Position numbers and translations under genes: made by a program. Under the pieces are notes generated by a model, which was not told where the DNA came from, did not search any database, and was given only the letters and a program-made list of their open reading frames with translations. Positions 1 through 7,939 of a stretch of 64,000 bases of DNA are shown piece by piece. The DNA lies in NCBI RefSeq assembly GCF_020164485.1, contig NZ_JAIQZA010000002.1, positions 165,559-229,558 of the forward strand, in the 5' to 3' direction. Position 1 is the stretch's first letter. The number at the start of each line of letters is the position of its first letter. Source of the stretch: Salegentibacter tibetensis. Lineage in GTDB: Bacteria > Bacteroidota > Bacteroidia > Flavobacteriales > Flavobacteriaceae.

Positions 1-464
1 CCAAATTTTATAAAATCCAGCGGATGTTCCGGAATTCCTAAAGGGCCGAGAAGATCATTTTCTAATTTCCCCCAGTTTTTGACCAGGGGTTCAAACAAAT
101 TTAAATAAGAAGCCTCATCATCGCCTAATTGGGCAGCGGTTTTTCTTATATCTGTATAGCAGGAATAGGCGGTGCCGTCACTAAAGGGATGGGAATAGGG
201 GATTTCGGGAAAGATCCATTCCAGGCCATGTTTTTCTAAAGGCAGTGATCTCAAAAATGGAGATCCAAAACCCATGGGTAATATGGCTGAGCCGACGTCG
301 TGTTTAAATCCTGGTAAGGTTAATTCCTGGGTTCGGGTGGATCCTCCCGGGGTAGAAGCCTGTTCAAAAATTGCCGTTTTTAAGCCTTTCTGCTGCAAAT
401 ATATTGCCGCTGAAATTCCATTAGAGCCGCTTCCAATAATTATAGCATCGTAGCTTAAAGGCAT
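1..464 (-). CDS. FAD-dependent oxidoreductase, phytoene-desaturase-like (partial, N-terminal 154 residues)
   Basis: The gene runs off the left edge of the window, so only its N-terminus is visible. Translation from the ATG at 464 gives a beta-strand followed by GSGSNG at residues 11-16, the dinucleotide-binding loop of FAD/NAD oxidoreductases. An acidic/PGG segment and a GSAILPMGFGSP stretch follow, as in the COG1233 phytoene dehydrogenase-like family. These soluble or membrane-associated flavoenzymes desaturate or isomerise isoprenoids and related lipids; the substrate cannot be told from this fragment. Its ATG overlaps the TAA of the upstream NAD(P)-binding protein (TAATG), so the two are probably translationally coupled. 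Confidence 0.75.
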   Translation of the reverse strand, partial: MPLSYDAIIIGSGSNGISAAIYLQQKGLKTAIFEQASTPGGSTRTQELTLPGFKHDVGSAILPMGFGSPFLRSLPLEKHGLEWIFPEIPYSHPFSDGTAYSCYTDIRKTAAQLGDDEASYLNLFEPLVKNWGKLENDLLGPLGIPEHPLDFIKF

Positions 465-1354
465 TAAGTCAGTTTTTTAAGGTCAAGACCGCCAAGATAT
501 TCCCGGAAGGAAATACTACCATTGGCTTCCCCAATCATATCGTTTGTAGTAATAAAAGTAAAATAATCCAGTTTATCGTGAATTCCTTTACCGAATATTT
601 TCGGTAATCCTAACCTGGCGCTTAATTTAGCTATGGGTTCGGGGATTGTAATAATTCTTCCCCCAATAATTTCTTTGACCATTTGGGCCATTTCTAGCCT
701 GGTATGGGTATTTGGCCCGCCGACTTCTATTATTTTCGGTCCTTTTTCCCGGAAAGAAACGATGACTTTTGCCAGGTCTTTAGGATGTATGCTATTGGTT
801 TTTGCTTTTCCAGATCCAATTAGTGGAATGAACTTTCGTTTGGCCATAATGGCCAGGTCATTCAATCCGGAATAAAAGCCCACGGGCCTTAAGATCGTAT
901 AATCTATACCTGAGGCTCTCAATTCATTTTCAAATAATTTATGGGCCCGTGCAACGCTGTATTCTTTTGGGGAATCTACTCCCTTTATAGATACATATAT
1001 AAATCTTTGAACCCCATTTCTAACTGCATCATCCAGTAGGTTTTTATTGGCTTTAAAATCGTTTTCGTAAAAAGATACTTCAGGGGTGGCGAAAAGGCTA
1101 ATACTTTTTCCAAGTGCTGAAATTACTGTGTTAACGTTTTGGGTAATATTTTTAATACCGCCAGCATCCTGGGCTGCATCTACGTTCCAAATATCATCAC
1201 TAAACTTAGAAAGTCTTGATACTCCTTCATCGGAATGGGTGAGCACCCGCAAATTTCTTCCTTCTTCCTTAAGTAATTTTACAATTTCTGAACCCAGGGC
1301 ACCTGAGGCTCCTACTACTAAAATCTTTTGTTCCGCTATCATCATCCCCATCAT
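464..1354 (-). CDS. NAD(P)-binding, NmrA/atypical SDR family protein
   Basis: A 296-residue Rossmann protein. GASGALG at residues 15-21 is the GxxGxxG nucleotide-binding loop, and YSVARAHK near residue 135 resembles the YxxxK region of extended or atypical SDRs. NmrA-like members are redox sensors, nucleoside-diphosphate-sugar epimerase relatives or quinone-linked proteins; no substrate can be assigned here. The reading frame opens with four closely spaced ATGs (1354 to 1342), so the exact start is uncertain. Its stop overlaps the start of the downstream FAD oxidoreductase by one base, which suggests a two-gene redox operon. Confidence 0.75.
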   Translation of the reverse strand: MMGMMIAEQKILVVGASGALGSEIVKLLKEEGRNLRVLTHSDEGVSRLSKFSDDIWNVDAAQDAGGIKNITQNVNTVISALGKSISLFATPEVSFYENDFKANKNLLDDAVRNGVQRFIYVSIKGVDSPKEYSVARAHKLFENELRASGIDYTILRPVGFYSGLNDLAIMAKRKFIPLIGSGKAKTNSIHPKDLAKVIVSFREKGPKIIEVGGPNTHTRLEMAQMVKEIIGGRIITIPEPIAKLSARLGLPKIFGKGIHDKLDYFTFITTNDMIGEANGSISFREYLGGLDLKKLT

Positions 1355-1490
1355 TTAATATAAGTACAAAAGATACTTAGAAAAGAGCATAAAATAAAAA
1401 GGCAGGCTTTTGATTAACAAAGTATTGGCTTATGTTATTAATTTTTATCTCAGGAGAATTTAAATCTTAATTAAGAGAGGGGTAGGAACG

Positions 1491-1518
1491 AAAAAACCCC
1501 GGTTCATCACGCCGGGGT
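1491..1518 (-). terminator. Intrinsic terminator of rpoD
   Basis: Read on the minus strand, ACCCCGG (1512-1518) pairs with CCGGGGT (1496-1502) around a 9-nt loop and is followed by six U (complement of 1491-1496). It lies about 75 bases past the rpoD stop codon. Confidence 0.85.
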
Positions 1519-1538
1519 CATTCATCAATCAAAAAACG

Positions 1539-1577
1539 AACAGTTATGTTAGCCGGCCGTCGCCGGCATTAACTGTT
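1539..1577. repeat. Second hairpin in the rpoD 3' region
   Basis: AACAGTTA (1539-1546) and TAACTGTT (1570-1577) are a perfect 8-bp inverted repeat, and GCCGGC occurs on both sides inside it. The structure lies between the rpoD stop and the U-tailed terminator. It has no U-run of its own, so it may protect the mRNA 3' end instead of terminating; this is inference. Confidence 0.5.
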
Positions 1578-1592
1578 GTCATCTTAAATATC

Positions 1593-2456
1593 TTATCCTA
1601 AATAAGTTTTCAGGATCTTACTTCTAGAAGTATGTTTCAACCTTCTAATCGCTTTTTCTTTAATTTGTCTAACTCTTTCTCTTGTAAGATCAAAAGTCTC
1701 GCCAATTTCTTCAAGCGTCATTGGGTGCTGGTCTCCAAGACCAAAGTACAAACGAATAACATCTGCTTCACGCGGAGTCAAGGTTTCTAAAGCACGCTCA
1801 ATCTCAGTTCTAAGAGACTCGTGTAAAAGCTCTTTATCCGGATTTGGAGACTCACCAGAACGAAGTACATCGTAAAGGTTAGAATCTTCACCTTCAACCA
1901 AAGGAGCATCCATAGAGACGTGACGGCCAGAATTCTTCATAGATTCCTTAACGTCATTAATCGTCATGTCAAGCTCTTTCGCGATTTCTTCAGCACTTGG
2001 AGGTCGCTCATGAGATTGCTCTAAGAAAGCAAAAGTTTTATTGATCTTGTTAATAGATCCAATTTTATTTAGTGGTAAACGAACAATACGTGATTGCTCG
2101 GCCAGTGCCTGAAGAATAGACTGACGAATCCACCATACAGCATAGGAAATAAACTTAAAACCACGAGTTTCATCAAAACGTTTCGCAGCTTTTATAAGGC
2201 CTAAGTTTCCTTCGTTAATAAGGTCGGGTAGGGTTAAACCCTGATTTTGATATTGTTTTGCAACCGACACCACAAAACGTAAATTAGCTTTGGTTAATTT
2301 TTCCAAAGCGCGGTCATCACCCGCTTTAATTCGTTGTGCTAATTCTACCTCTTCATCGGCAGTAATTAAATCAACTTTACCAATTTCTTGCAAATACTTA
2401 TCTAGCGAAGCAGTTTCACGGTTTGTTACCTGCTTCGTAATTTTAAGTTGTCTCAT
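1593..2456 (-). CDS. rpoD: Primary RNA polymerase sigma factor (RpoD/SigA, short Bacteroidota form)
   Basis: A 287-residue sigma70-family housekeeping factor that directs RNA polymerase to promoters. Region 1.2 ([18 protein letters not shown], from residue 19) comes almost at the N-terminus, so the acidic region 1.1 of proteobacterial RpoD is absent, as is known for Bacteroidota. Region 2 contains [10 protein letters not shown] and the [13 protein letters not shown] segment, which melts and reads the -7 element. Region 4 ends in a helix-turn-helix with [16 protein letters not shown]. The promoters in this window (TAnnTTTG) fit this atypical factor. The start ATG is preceded by a purine-rich GGGAGAAG stretch. 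Monocistronic with its own terminator. Confidence 0.95.
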   Translation of the reverse strand: MRQLKITKQVTNRETASLDKYLQEIGKVDLITADEEVELAQRIKAGDDRALEKLTKANLRFVVSVAKQYQNQGLTLPDLINEGNLGLIKAAKRFDETRGFKFISYAVWWIRQSILQALAEQSRIVRLPLNKIGSINKINKTFAFLEQSHERPPSAEEIAKELDMTINDVKESMKNSGRHVSMDAPLVEGEDSNLYDVLRSGESPNPDKELLHESLRTEIERALETLTPREADVIRLYFGLGDQHPMTLEEIGETFDLTRERVRQIKEKAIRRLKHTSRSKILKTYLG

Positions 2457-2564
2457 CTATCTTCTCCCTGGATTTTAATTATGAATAGCTCTTGTACTAG
2501 TTTATACGCAAGAAGTAGTCGAAATGTTACAAAGAACCTTAATTAATTTTATTTGGGCGTTTCC

Positions 2565-2584
2565 TCCCGACCAATCGGGAGGCC
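2565..2584. repeat. 8-bp perfect inverted repeat with 4-nt loop
   Basis: CCTCCCGA and TCGGGAGG flank ccaa. It sits in the 522-base gene-free stretch between pnp and rpoD (2457-2978), followed by a GC-rich remnant (to about 2655) of unknown origin. It has no U-tract on either side, so it is not an obvious terminator. Confidence 0.5.
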
Positions 2585-2733
2585 GGGCTTTACGATACAA
2601 GTCCTCGCTCGCTTCTCTCGTTGCGGGCTTTTCATTGCAATCCCTAACGCGGTACAAGATTTAAAAAATAAATAAAAGGTTGACTGAAGAAGTATTCGCT
2701 TATCGTTAAAAGATGGCTTAAAAGTTTTGGTAG

Positions 2734-2814
2734 CGTCAAGCTGAACTTGGTTCAGCTTCTAACATGATATTAATTCTTATTGTATTAGATCCTGAAATAA
2801 ATTCAGGATGACGA
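2734..2814 (-). repeat. Dispersed intergenic repeat, copy 1 (reverse orientation)
   Basis: Read on the minus strand this starts CGTCATCCTGAATTTATTTC and ends GTTCAGCTTGACG, the same core as copies at 15749-15851, 47190-47290 and 59999-60101. Its ends (CGTCA/TGACG) are inverted, so the whole core can fold back. It lies between the pnp terminator and the rpoD upstream region. Confidence 0.75.
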
Positions 2815-2922
2815 TTTCAGTCATACTTATAAGAATCTTGAAGTCAATTCGGAATGAACTCTTAAATAATCCCGAAGCTTCGAGACAGGGTGACGACTCT
2901 AATTTTTAAAAAAAAAAAACAC

Positions 2923-2956
2923 AAAAAAATCCCCGGAAACTAATTCCCGGGGATTT
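2923..2956 (-). terminator. Intrinsic terminator of pnp
   Basis: On the minus strand AAATCCCCGG (2947-2956) pairs with CCGGGGATTT (2927-2936), followed by a long U-rich run (complement of 2911-2929). It lies about 25 bases after the pnp stop codon. Confidence 0.88.
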
Positions 2957-2978
2957 CATTATTTAAGCTTAAGACTTT

Positions 2979-5228
2979 TTAGTCGTTGTCTTTACGGTCT
3001 CTGTTGTCTCTACTTCTGCGGTCATCACGGCCACGGTTGTCTCGAGAACCACGATTATCACGACCTCTGTCGTTACGATCGTTCTCTCTTGGCGGGCGAG
3101 GCTGGTAGCCTTCGGGTTTGTCAAGCAATGCTTTTCTAGAAACTTTTTCCTTACGGGTTTTAGGATCTACACCAAAGTATTTCACATCAATTACATCACC
3201 CATATTTACAATATCGGTCACATTATCGGTGCGTTCCCAGGCTAGTTCAGAAATGTGTAATAAAACCTCGTTGCCGGGAGCATCAAGATATTCTACTACA
3301 GCTCCAAAGTCAAGAACCTTAATTACTTTTACTTCGTAAACGCTTCCTTTTTCAGGTTTGAAGGTAATAGATTCTATTTTAGCAAGAACCTTATCAATTC
3401 CTTCCTGTTTTGTTCCAAGGATTTCAACAATTCCTTCTTCGGTTACAGGATCTTCGTTGATTACGATTTCTGTTCCTGTAGTTTTCTGAAGTTCCTGGAT
3501 CACTTTTCCTCCAGGTCCTATCAATGCACCAATAAATTCGTTAGGAATTCTTCTGGTGATGATTTTTGGAGCGTGAGCTTTTACGTTTTCGTTTGGCTCA
3601 GAAATGGTTTCATTAAGTTTCTCAAGAATATGAAGTCTTCCTGCGCGAGCTTGTTTTAGCGCTTTTACTAAAATCTCGTAAGGAAGTCCTTTTACTTTAA
3701 TATCCATCTGGCAGGCGGTAATCCCGTCAGCCGTTCCGGTTACTTTAAAGTCCATATCTCCAAGGTGATCTTCATCTCCAAGAATATCTGAAAGAACTGC
3801 GTGACGCTCACCGTCAGAAATTAATCCCATAGCGATACCAGAAACCGGCTTCGTCATTTTAATACCTGCATCCATCATAGCCATAGTACCAGCACAAACC
3901 GTTGCCATAGAAGAAGAACCGTTAGATTCCAATACTTCAGAAACTATTCTTACAGTATAAGGGTTGTTTTCTGGAATCATTCCTTTTAATGCCCGTTGTG
4001 CAAGGTTTCCGTGTCCAATCTCACGTCTTGAAGTACCTCTAATTGGGTAAGCTTCTCCTGTACAGAATGGAGGGAAGTTATAATGTAAATAGAAAGTTTC
4101 TTCGCCCTGGTGGGTTGGCATATCAATGGTGTTCGCTTCTCTGGAAGTTCCCAAAGTAACGGTTGCCAATGCCTGAGTCTCCCCACGGGTAAAGATAGCC
4201 GAACCGTGTACCGATGGTAAATAATCGGTTTCACACCAGATAGGTCTTATCTCGTCAGTTTTTCTACCATCTAATCTTAAACCTTCAGCAAGCGTAAGTT
4301 CCCTTACTGCTTCTTTTTCGGTTTTATTGAAATATTTTTTGATCAACTTTTCGTTTTCTTCGAGCTCTTCTTCAGAAAACAAAGCTAAAACTTCGTCTTT
4401 TACGGCTGAAAATGCTTCGCCACGGTCTCTTTTGCTGTGACCACCTTTAGCAATTTCGTATATCTTATCGTAAGCAGTATCGTGAACTTTTTTCTCGATA
4501 TCTTCTTTTTCTTCAGCAGTAGCATATTCCCTTACCGGTTTTTTGCCAAAAGCTTCTGCTAAACGCAATTGTGCGTCTACTTGTTTTTTGATATGCTCGT
4601 GAGCGAATTGAATGGCCTCTGCCATTTCTTCTTCTGAAATTTCTTTCATCTCACCTTCAACCATCATAACAGAATCTGCAGAAGCACCAATAATCATATC
4701 GATGTCTGATTCTAAAAGTTGGCTGCGGCTTGGGTTAATGATAAACTCACCATTTACTCTACCTACACGGGCTTCAGAAATAGCGGTTTCAAAAGGAATG
4801 TCCGAAAGCTGAATAGCTGCAGATGCGGCAAGTCCTGCCAAAGCATCTGGCATTACCTCTTCATCGTGAGACATCAACTGGATCATAACCTGAGTTTCGG
4901 TTCTGTAGCCTGCAGGGAATAATGGACGTAATACACGGTCTACAAGTCTCATTGTTAACACTTCACCGTCGCTTGGTCTTGCTTCTCTTTTGAAGAAACC
5001 ACCCGGGTAACGACCCGCTGCAGCAAATTTTTCTCTGTAATCTACTGTTAATGGAAAGAAATCCAATGTGCTCTCTTTATAAGAAGACACTACAGTACAA
5101 AGCAACATAGCGTCGCCCATTTGAACAACAACCGACCCGTGGGCCTGTTTTGCTAATTTTCCGGTTTCGATGGAGATTTCTCTTCCATCTCCTAAATCGA
5201 TAACCTCTTTAAATGTTTGTGGAATCAT
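2979..5228 (-). CDS. pnp: Polyribonucleotide nucleotidyltransferase (PNPase)
   Basis: PNPase degrades mRNA 3' to 5' by phosphorolysis in the cytoplasm and can add 3' tails. The order is two RNase PH domains (second beginning near [14 protein letters not shown]), then KH ([17 protein letters not shown]) and S1 ([18 protein letters not shown]), then a disordered tail of about 45 residues made almost only of R, D, N and G. The start is placed at 5228 ([15 protein letters not shown]), giving 749 residues; an upstream in-frame extension to 5267 does not match the family N-terminus. It follows rpsO, the classical rpsO-pnp order, but an rpsO terminator separates them. The leader between 5229 and 5440 could fold (see the 5284-5348 inverted repeat). 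Confidence 0.95.
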   Translation of the reverse strand: MIPQTFKEVIDLGDGREISIETGKLAKQAHGSVVVQMGDAMLLCTVVSSYKESTLDFFPLTVDYREKFAAAGRYPGGFFKREARPSDGEVLTMRLVDRVLRPLFPAGYRTETQVMIQLMSHDEEVMPDALAGLAASAAIQLSDIPFETAISEARVGRVNGEFIINPSRSQLLESDIDMIIGASADSVMMVEGEMKEISEEEMAEAIQFAHEHIKKQVDAQLRLAEAFGKKPVREYATAEEKEDIEKKVHDTAYDKIYEIAKGGHSKRDRGEAFSAVKDEVLALFSEEELEENEKLIKKYFNKTEKEAVRELTLAEGLRLDGRKTDEIRPIWCETDYLPSVHGSAIFTRGETQALATVTLGTSREANTIDMPTHQGEETFYLHYNFPPFCTGEAYPIRGTSRREIGHGNLAQRALKGMIPENNPYTVRIVSEVLESNGSSSMATVCAGTMAMMDAGIKMTKPVSGIAMGLISDGERHAVLSDILGDEDHLGDMDFKVTGTADGITACQMDIKVKGLPYEILVKALKQARAGRLHILEKLNETISEPNENVKAHAPKIITRRIPNEFIGALIGPGGKVIQELQKTTGTEIVINEDPVTEEGIVEILGTKQEGIDKVLAKIESITFKPEKGSVYEVKVIKVLDFGAVVEYLDAPGNEVLLHISELAWERTDNVTDIVNMGDVIDVKYFGVDPKTRKEKVSRKALLDKPEGYQPRPPRENDRNDRGRDNRGSRDNRGRDDRRSRDNRDRKDND

Positions 5229-5283
5229 AATAATTTTGAATTCTTCTAATGATCTGAATAACTTCACCAGATCTTTTGTTATA

Positions 5284-5348
5284 CAATGGTCTCCGTCTAT
5301 ACCGGACGGCCGGTAGTTGTGTGTTGTTGTGTATTGTGTAGACCAATG
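5284..5348 (-). promoter_or_regulatory. Possible fold-back structure in the pnp leader
   Basis: CAATGGTCT (5284-5292) and AGACCAATG (5340-5348) are inverted repeats with one mismatch and would bring the pnp start region under a long stem-loop that also holds a GC-rich inner segment (CCGGACGGCCGG). PNPase is known to autoregulate through its leader in enterobacteria; whether that applies here is inference. Confidence 0.35.
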
Positions 5349-5443
5349 AAAAACTACTCTCGTTGAGCGACAATTTTACTCACTAAGTGAGATTTAATCC
5401 CGAACTATCGGGGCTGCAAGTAATTTACAAATTACTTTTATAT

Positions 5444-5471
5444 AAAAAAAGGGGGCGTAAAGCCCCCTTTT
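5444..5471 (-). terminator. Intrinsic terminator of rpsO
   Basis: On the minus strand AAAAGGGGGC pairs with GCCCCCTTTT (plus-strand 5447-5456 and 5462-5471) across a 5-nt loop, followed by a U-run. It is immediately after the rpsO stop codon, so pnp is expressed by readthrough or from its own promoter. Confidence 0.88.
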
Positions 5472-5476
5472 GAAAT

Positions 5477-5746
5477 TTATTTTCTTAATCCTAATTCTTT
5501 AACGATAGCACGATATCTCATAATATCCTTCTTCATTAAGTAATCAAGCAAGCTCCTTCTTTTACCAACCAATCTTACCAAAGAACGCTCTGAGTTGTAG
5601 TCTTTACGATTCTTTTTTAAGTGATCAGAAAGGTGAGAGATTCGGTAGGTGAACAAAGCAATTTGTCCTTCAGCAGAACCGGTGTCGGTTTTGCTTTTTC
5701 CGTGCTTCTCAAAAATTTCTTCTTTTCTTTCTTTGGCTAAATACAT
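5477..5746 (-). CDS. rpsO: 30S ribosomal protein S15
   Basis: An 89-residue protein of the exact family length. It binds 16S rRNA at the helix 20-22 junction and nucleates assembly of the 30S platform. The family signature TGSAEGQIALFTYRI..HL..HLKKNRKDY is near the N-terminus and GKRRSLLDYL toward the C-terminus. The start ATG is preceded by a leader with a perfect small hairpin (5778-5794) and a TATCTTTG promoter element. Confidence 0.97.
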   Translation of the reverse strand: MYLAKERKEEIFEKHGKSKTDTGSAEGQIALFTYRISHLSDHLKKNRKDYNSERSLVRLVGKRRSLLDYLMKKDIMRYRAIVKELGLRK

Positions 5747-5777
5747 TCCAATATTAATTTTAATGATTTTTATGTAT

Positions 5778-5794
5778 TGACAGTTTTTCTGTCA
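5778..5794 (-). promoter_or_regulatory. Hairpin in the rpsO leader
   Basis: TGACAG and CTGTCA form a perfect 6-bp stem with a 5-nt loop in the untranslated leader of rpsO. S15 represses its own mRNA through leader structures in several phyla, so this may be an autoregulatory site; no known Bacteroidota S15 leader motif could be confirmed by eye. Confidence 0.4.
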
Positions 5795-5799
5795 GGCGG

Positions 5800-5807
5800 C
5801 AAAGATA
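5800..5807 (-). promoter_or_regulatory. rpsO promoter, -7 element
   Basis: TATCTTTG on the minus strand is an exact match to the Bacteroidota -7 consensus TAnnTTTG and lies about 55 bases upstream of the rpsO start. A clear TTG -33 element is not visible. Confidence 0.6.
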
Positions 5808-5857
5808 CTACTTTCTAAATAATTACCTACTTTAAGAATATCTTTTTCTATTTTATT

Positions 5858-6715
5858 TTAAGCCCTTACCGGTTGATTTTGAATAAGATCTATATAAAGG
5901 TTTACCTTATTCTTAAGCTCAGACCTTTTGGTTATGAAATCTAAAAAACCTTTTTCTTTAAGGAATTCTGATGTTTGGAAATCTTTTGGCAGGTCTTTTC
6001 CGGTGGTGTCTTTCACTACTCTTGGTCCGGCAAAACCAATTAAGGCACCTGGTTCAGAAATATTTATGTCTCCCAACATAGCAAAAGATGCTGTGGTTCC
6101 TCCGGTAGTAGGATCGGTTGCCAGGGAAATATAGGGAATACGGGCATCTGCAAGCTGTGCTAATCTCACCGAAGTTTTTGCCAGCTGCATTAAAGATAAG
6201 GCGGCTTCCTGCATTCTGGCTCCACCAGATTTAGAGATAACCATTAAAGGAATTTGATTTTTTAAAGCATAATCTGCCGCACGTGCAATTTTTTCACCTA
6301 CTACAGATCCCATAGAACCTCCAATAAACCTAAAATCCATACAGGCTATTACCAGTTCTTTTCCTTTAGATTTTCCAACAGCAGTACGAACCGCGTCTTT
6401 AAGTTCGGTTTTTTCCTGGGCATCCTTTAAACGATCGGTATATTTTTTGGTGTCTTTAAAGTTTAAAGGATCTTTAGAGGTAATATCCTTATCCAGTTCT
6501 TCGAACTCATTATCATCAAAAAGGATTTTGAAATATTCTTTACTTCCAATTCTTACATGATAACCATCTTCGGGGCTCACATAAAAATTACTTTCCAGTT
6601 GCTCTGCATCTACAATCTTGCCGGTTGGCGATTTGTACCAAAGTCCCTTTGGTACATCTTTTTTATCTTCGGTTGGGGTTTGAATTCCTTTTTGTGTTCT
6701 TTTAAACCAAGCCAT
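5858..6715 (-). CDS. accD: Acetyl-CoA carboxylase carboxyltransferase subunit beta, lacking the zinc-ribbon cysteines
   Basis: With AccA this 285-residue subunit transfers CO2 from carboxybiotin to acetyl-CoA, the committed step of fatty-acid synthesis. The crotonase-fold body is typical: [51 protein letters not shown] and an oxyanion-hole region GFAGPRVV. Oddly, the N-terminal four-cysteine zinc ribbon keeps its spacing but no cysteine: the expected CPxC...CPxC positions (29, 32, 47, 50) are S, G, S and D. The upstream gene is fbaA, separated by its terminator, so accD is probably transcribed alone. Three short TTTCAGG-like repeats lie just before the start codon. Confidence 0.93.
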   Translation of the reverse strand: MAWFKRTQKGIQTPTEDKKDVPKGLWYKSPTGKIVDAEQLESNFYVSPEDGYHVRIGSKEYFKILFDDNEFEELDKDITSKDPLNFKDTKKYTDRLKDAQEKTELKDAVRTAVGKSKGKELVIACMDFRFIGGSMGSVVGEKIARAADYALKNQIPLMVISKSGGARMQEAALSLMQLAKTSVRLAQLADARIPYISLATDPTTGGTTASFAMLGDINISEPGALIGFAGPRVVKDTTGKDLPKDFQTSEFLKEKGFLDFITKRSELKNKVNLYIDLIQNQPVRA

Positions 6716-6775
6716 TTTTTTCAGGTTTCAGGTTTCAGTCTATTGTTTGAGAGAATAAACCGAAAGATTACTTAA

Positions 6776-6813
6776 AATAAAAACAGCCGGAATTTTAAGA
6801 AATTCCAGCTGTT
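6776..6813 (-). terminator. Intrinsic terminator of fbaA
   Basis: On the minus strand a 13-bp stem (plus-strand 6782-6794 against 6801-6813, one wobble pair) is followed by a U-rich tract. It begins about 14 bases after the fbaA stop. Confidence 0.8.
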
Positions 6814-6826
6814 CAAAAAATTAAAT

Positions 6827-7894
6827 TTATAAGGTATTTACGTTGTTAAGGTCTTCAAAAGCCTTTTTAAGTCGGGTTTTAAAAGTAAGTTCTCCTTCAC
6901 GTACCCATTTTCTTGGATCGTAATACTTTTTATTAGGAACATCATCTCCGTCAGGATTTCCAATTTGAGTGGCAAGATAATCTTTTTTGCTGCTCATATA
7001 ATCACGAATTCCTTCCAGATATGCGTATTGAAGATCGGTATCGATATTCATTTTAATTACCCCGTAGCTAATTCCTTCGCGAATTTCTTCAACGGTAGAA
7101 CCACTACCTCCGTGGAATACAAAATCAATATGGTTTTCTTCCACACCATACTTTTTGGTTATGTACTCCTGAGAGTTTTTAAGAATTACCGGGGTAAGTT
7201 TTACGTTACCTGGTTTGTAAACTCCGTGTACATTTCCGAAAGCGGCAGCGATAGTGAACTGATCACTTACTTTGCTTAATTCTTCATAAGCATAAGCAAC
7301 CTCTTCTGGCTGGGTATATAATTTAGAGGAATCGATGTCTGTGTTATCCACACCATCTTCTTCACCACCTGTAACCCCTAGTTCAATTTCAAGGGTCATT
7401 CCCATTTTGCTCATTCTTTCAAGATACTTCTTGCAGATTTCAATATTTTCTTCAATAGGTTCTTCAGAAAGATCTATCATATGGGAGCTGTACAATGGTT
7501 TCCCGAACTGCTCAAAATGTTTTTCACTGGCATCCAGCAAACCGTCTATCCACGGAAGCAATTTTTTAGCACAATGATCAGTATGTAGAATTACTACAGC
7601 GCCATAAGCTTCAGCAAGTTCATTAATGTGTTTTGCACCCGCAACGGCACCTGCGATTGCGGCTTTTTCACCATCGTTGGAAAGTCCTTTTCCAGCGTTA
7701 AACTGGGCACCTCCGTTAGAAAATTGAATAATTACCGGTGAATTTAGTTCTGCAGCGGTTTCCAATACTGCATTTGCGCTACTGGAACCTATAATATTTA
7801 CTGCCGGCAGGGCAAACCCCTTTTCCTTAGCATAATTAAATATTTCTTGTACTTCTTTTCCTGTGGCTACGCCTGGTTTAATGTTGTGACTCAT
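6827..7894 (-). CDS. fbaA: Class II fructose-bisphosphate aldolase
   Basis: Zinc-dependent aldolase that interconverts fructose-1,6-bisphosphate with dihydroxyacetone phosphate and glyceraldehyde-3-phosphate (glycolysis and gluconeogenesis, cytoplasm). At 355 residues it has the length of the class IIA (E. coli FbaA-like) type. Zinc and substrate-binding signatures are visible: HTDHCAKK, ELGVTGGEEDGVD, and the phosphate-binding FHGGSGS and NIDTDLQYA segments. A TATTTTTG -7 element lies 23 bases upstream of the start, and a strong terminator follows. Confidence 0.96.
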   Translation of the reverse strand: MSHNIKPGVATGKEVQEIFNYAKEKGFALPAVNIIGSSSANAVLETAAELNSPVIIQFSNGGAQFNAGKGLSNDGEKAAIAGAVAGAKHINELAEAYGAVVILHTDHCAKKLLPWIDGLLDASEKHFEQFGKPLYSSHMIDLSEEPIEENIEICKKYLERMSKMGMTLEIELGVTGGEEDGVDNTDIDSSKLYTQPEEVAYAYEELSKVSDQFTIAAAFGNVHGVYKPGNVKLTPVILKNSQEYITKKYGVEENHIDFVFHGGSGSTVEEIREGISYGVIKMNIDTDLQYAYLEGIRDYMSSKKDYLATQIGNPDGDDVPNKKYYDPRKWVREGELTFKTRLKKAFEDLNNVNTL

Positions 7895-7916
7895 AATTTT
7901 AGTTGAATTAGAAATA

Positions 7917-7924
7917 CAAAAATA
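7917..7924 (-). promoter_or_regulatory. fbaA promoter, -7 element
   Basis: TATTTTTG on the minus strand matches TAnnTTTG, 23 bases before the fbaA ATG. Confidence 0.6.
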
Positions 7925-7939
7925 AGAAAATATGTTGGC

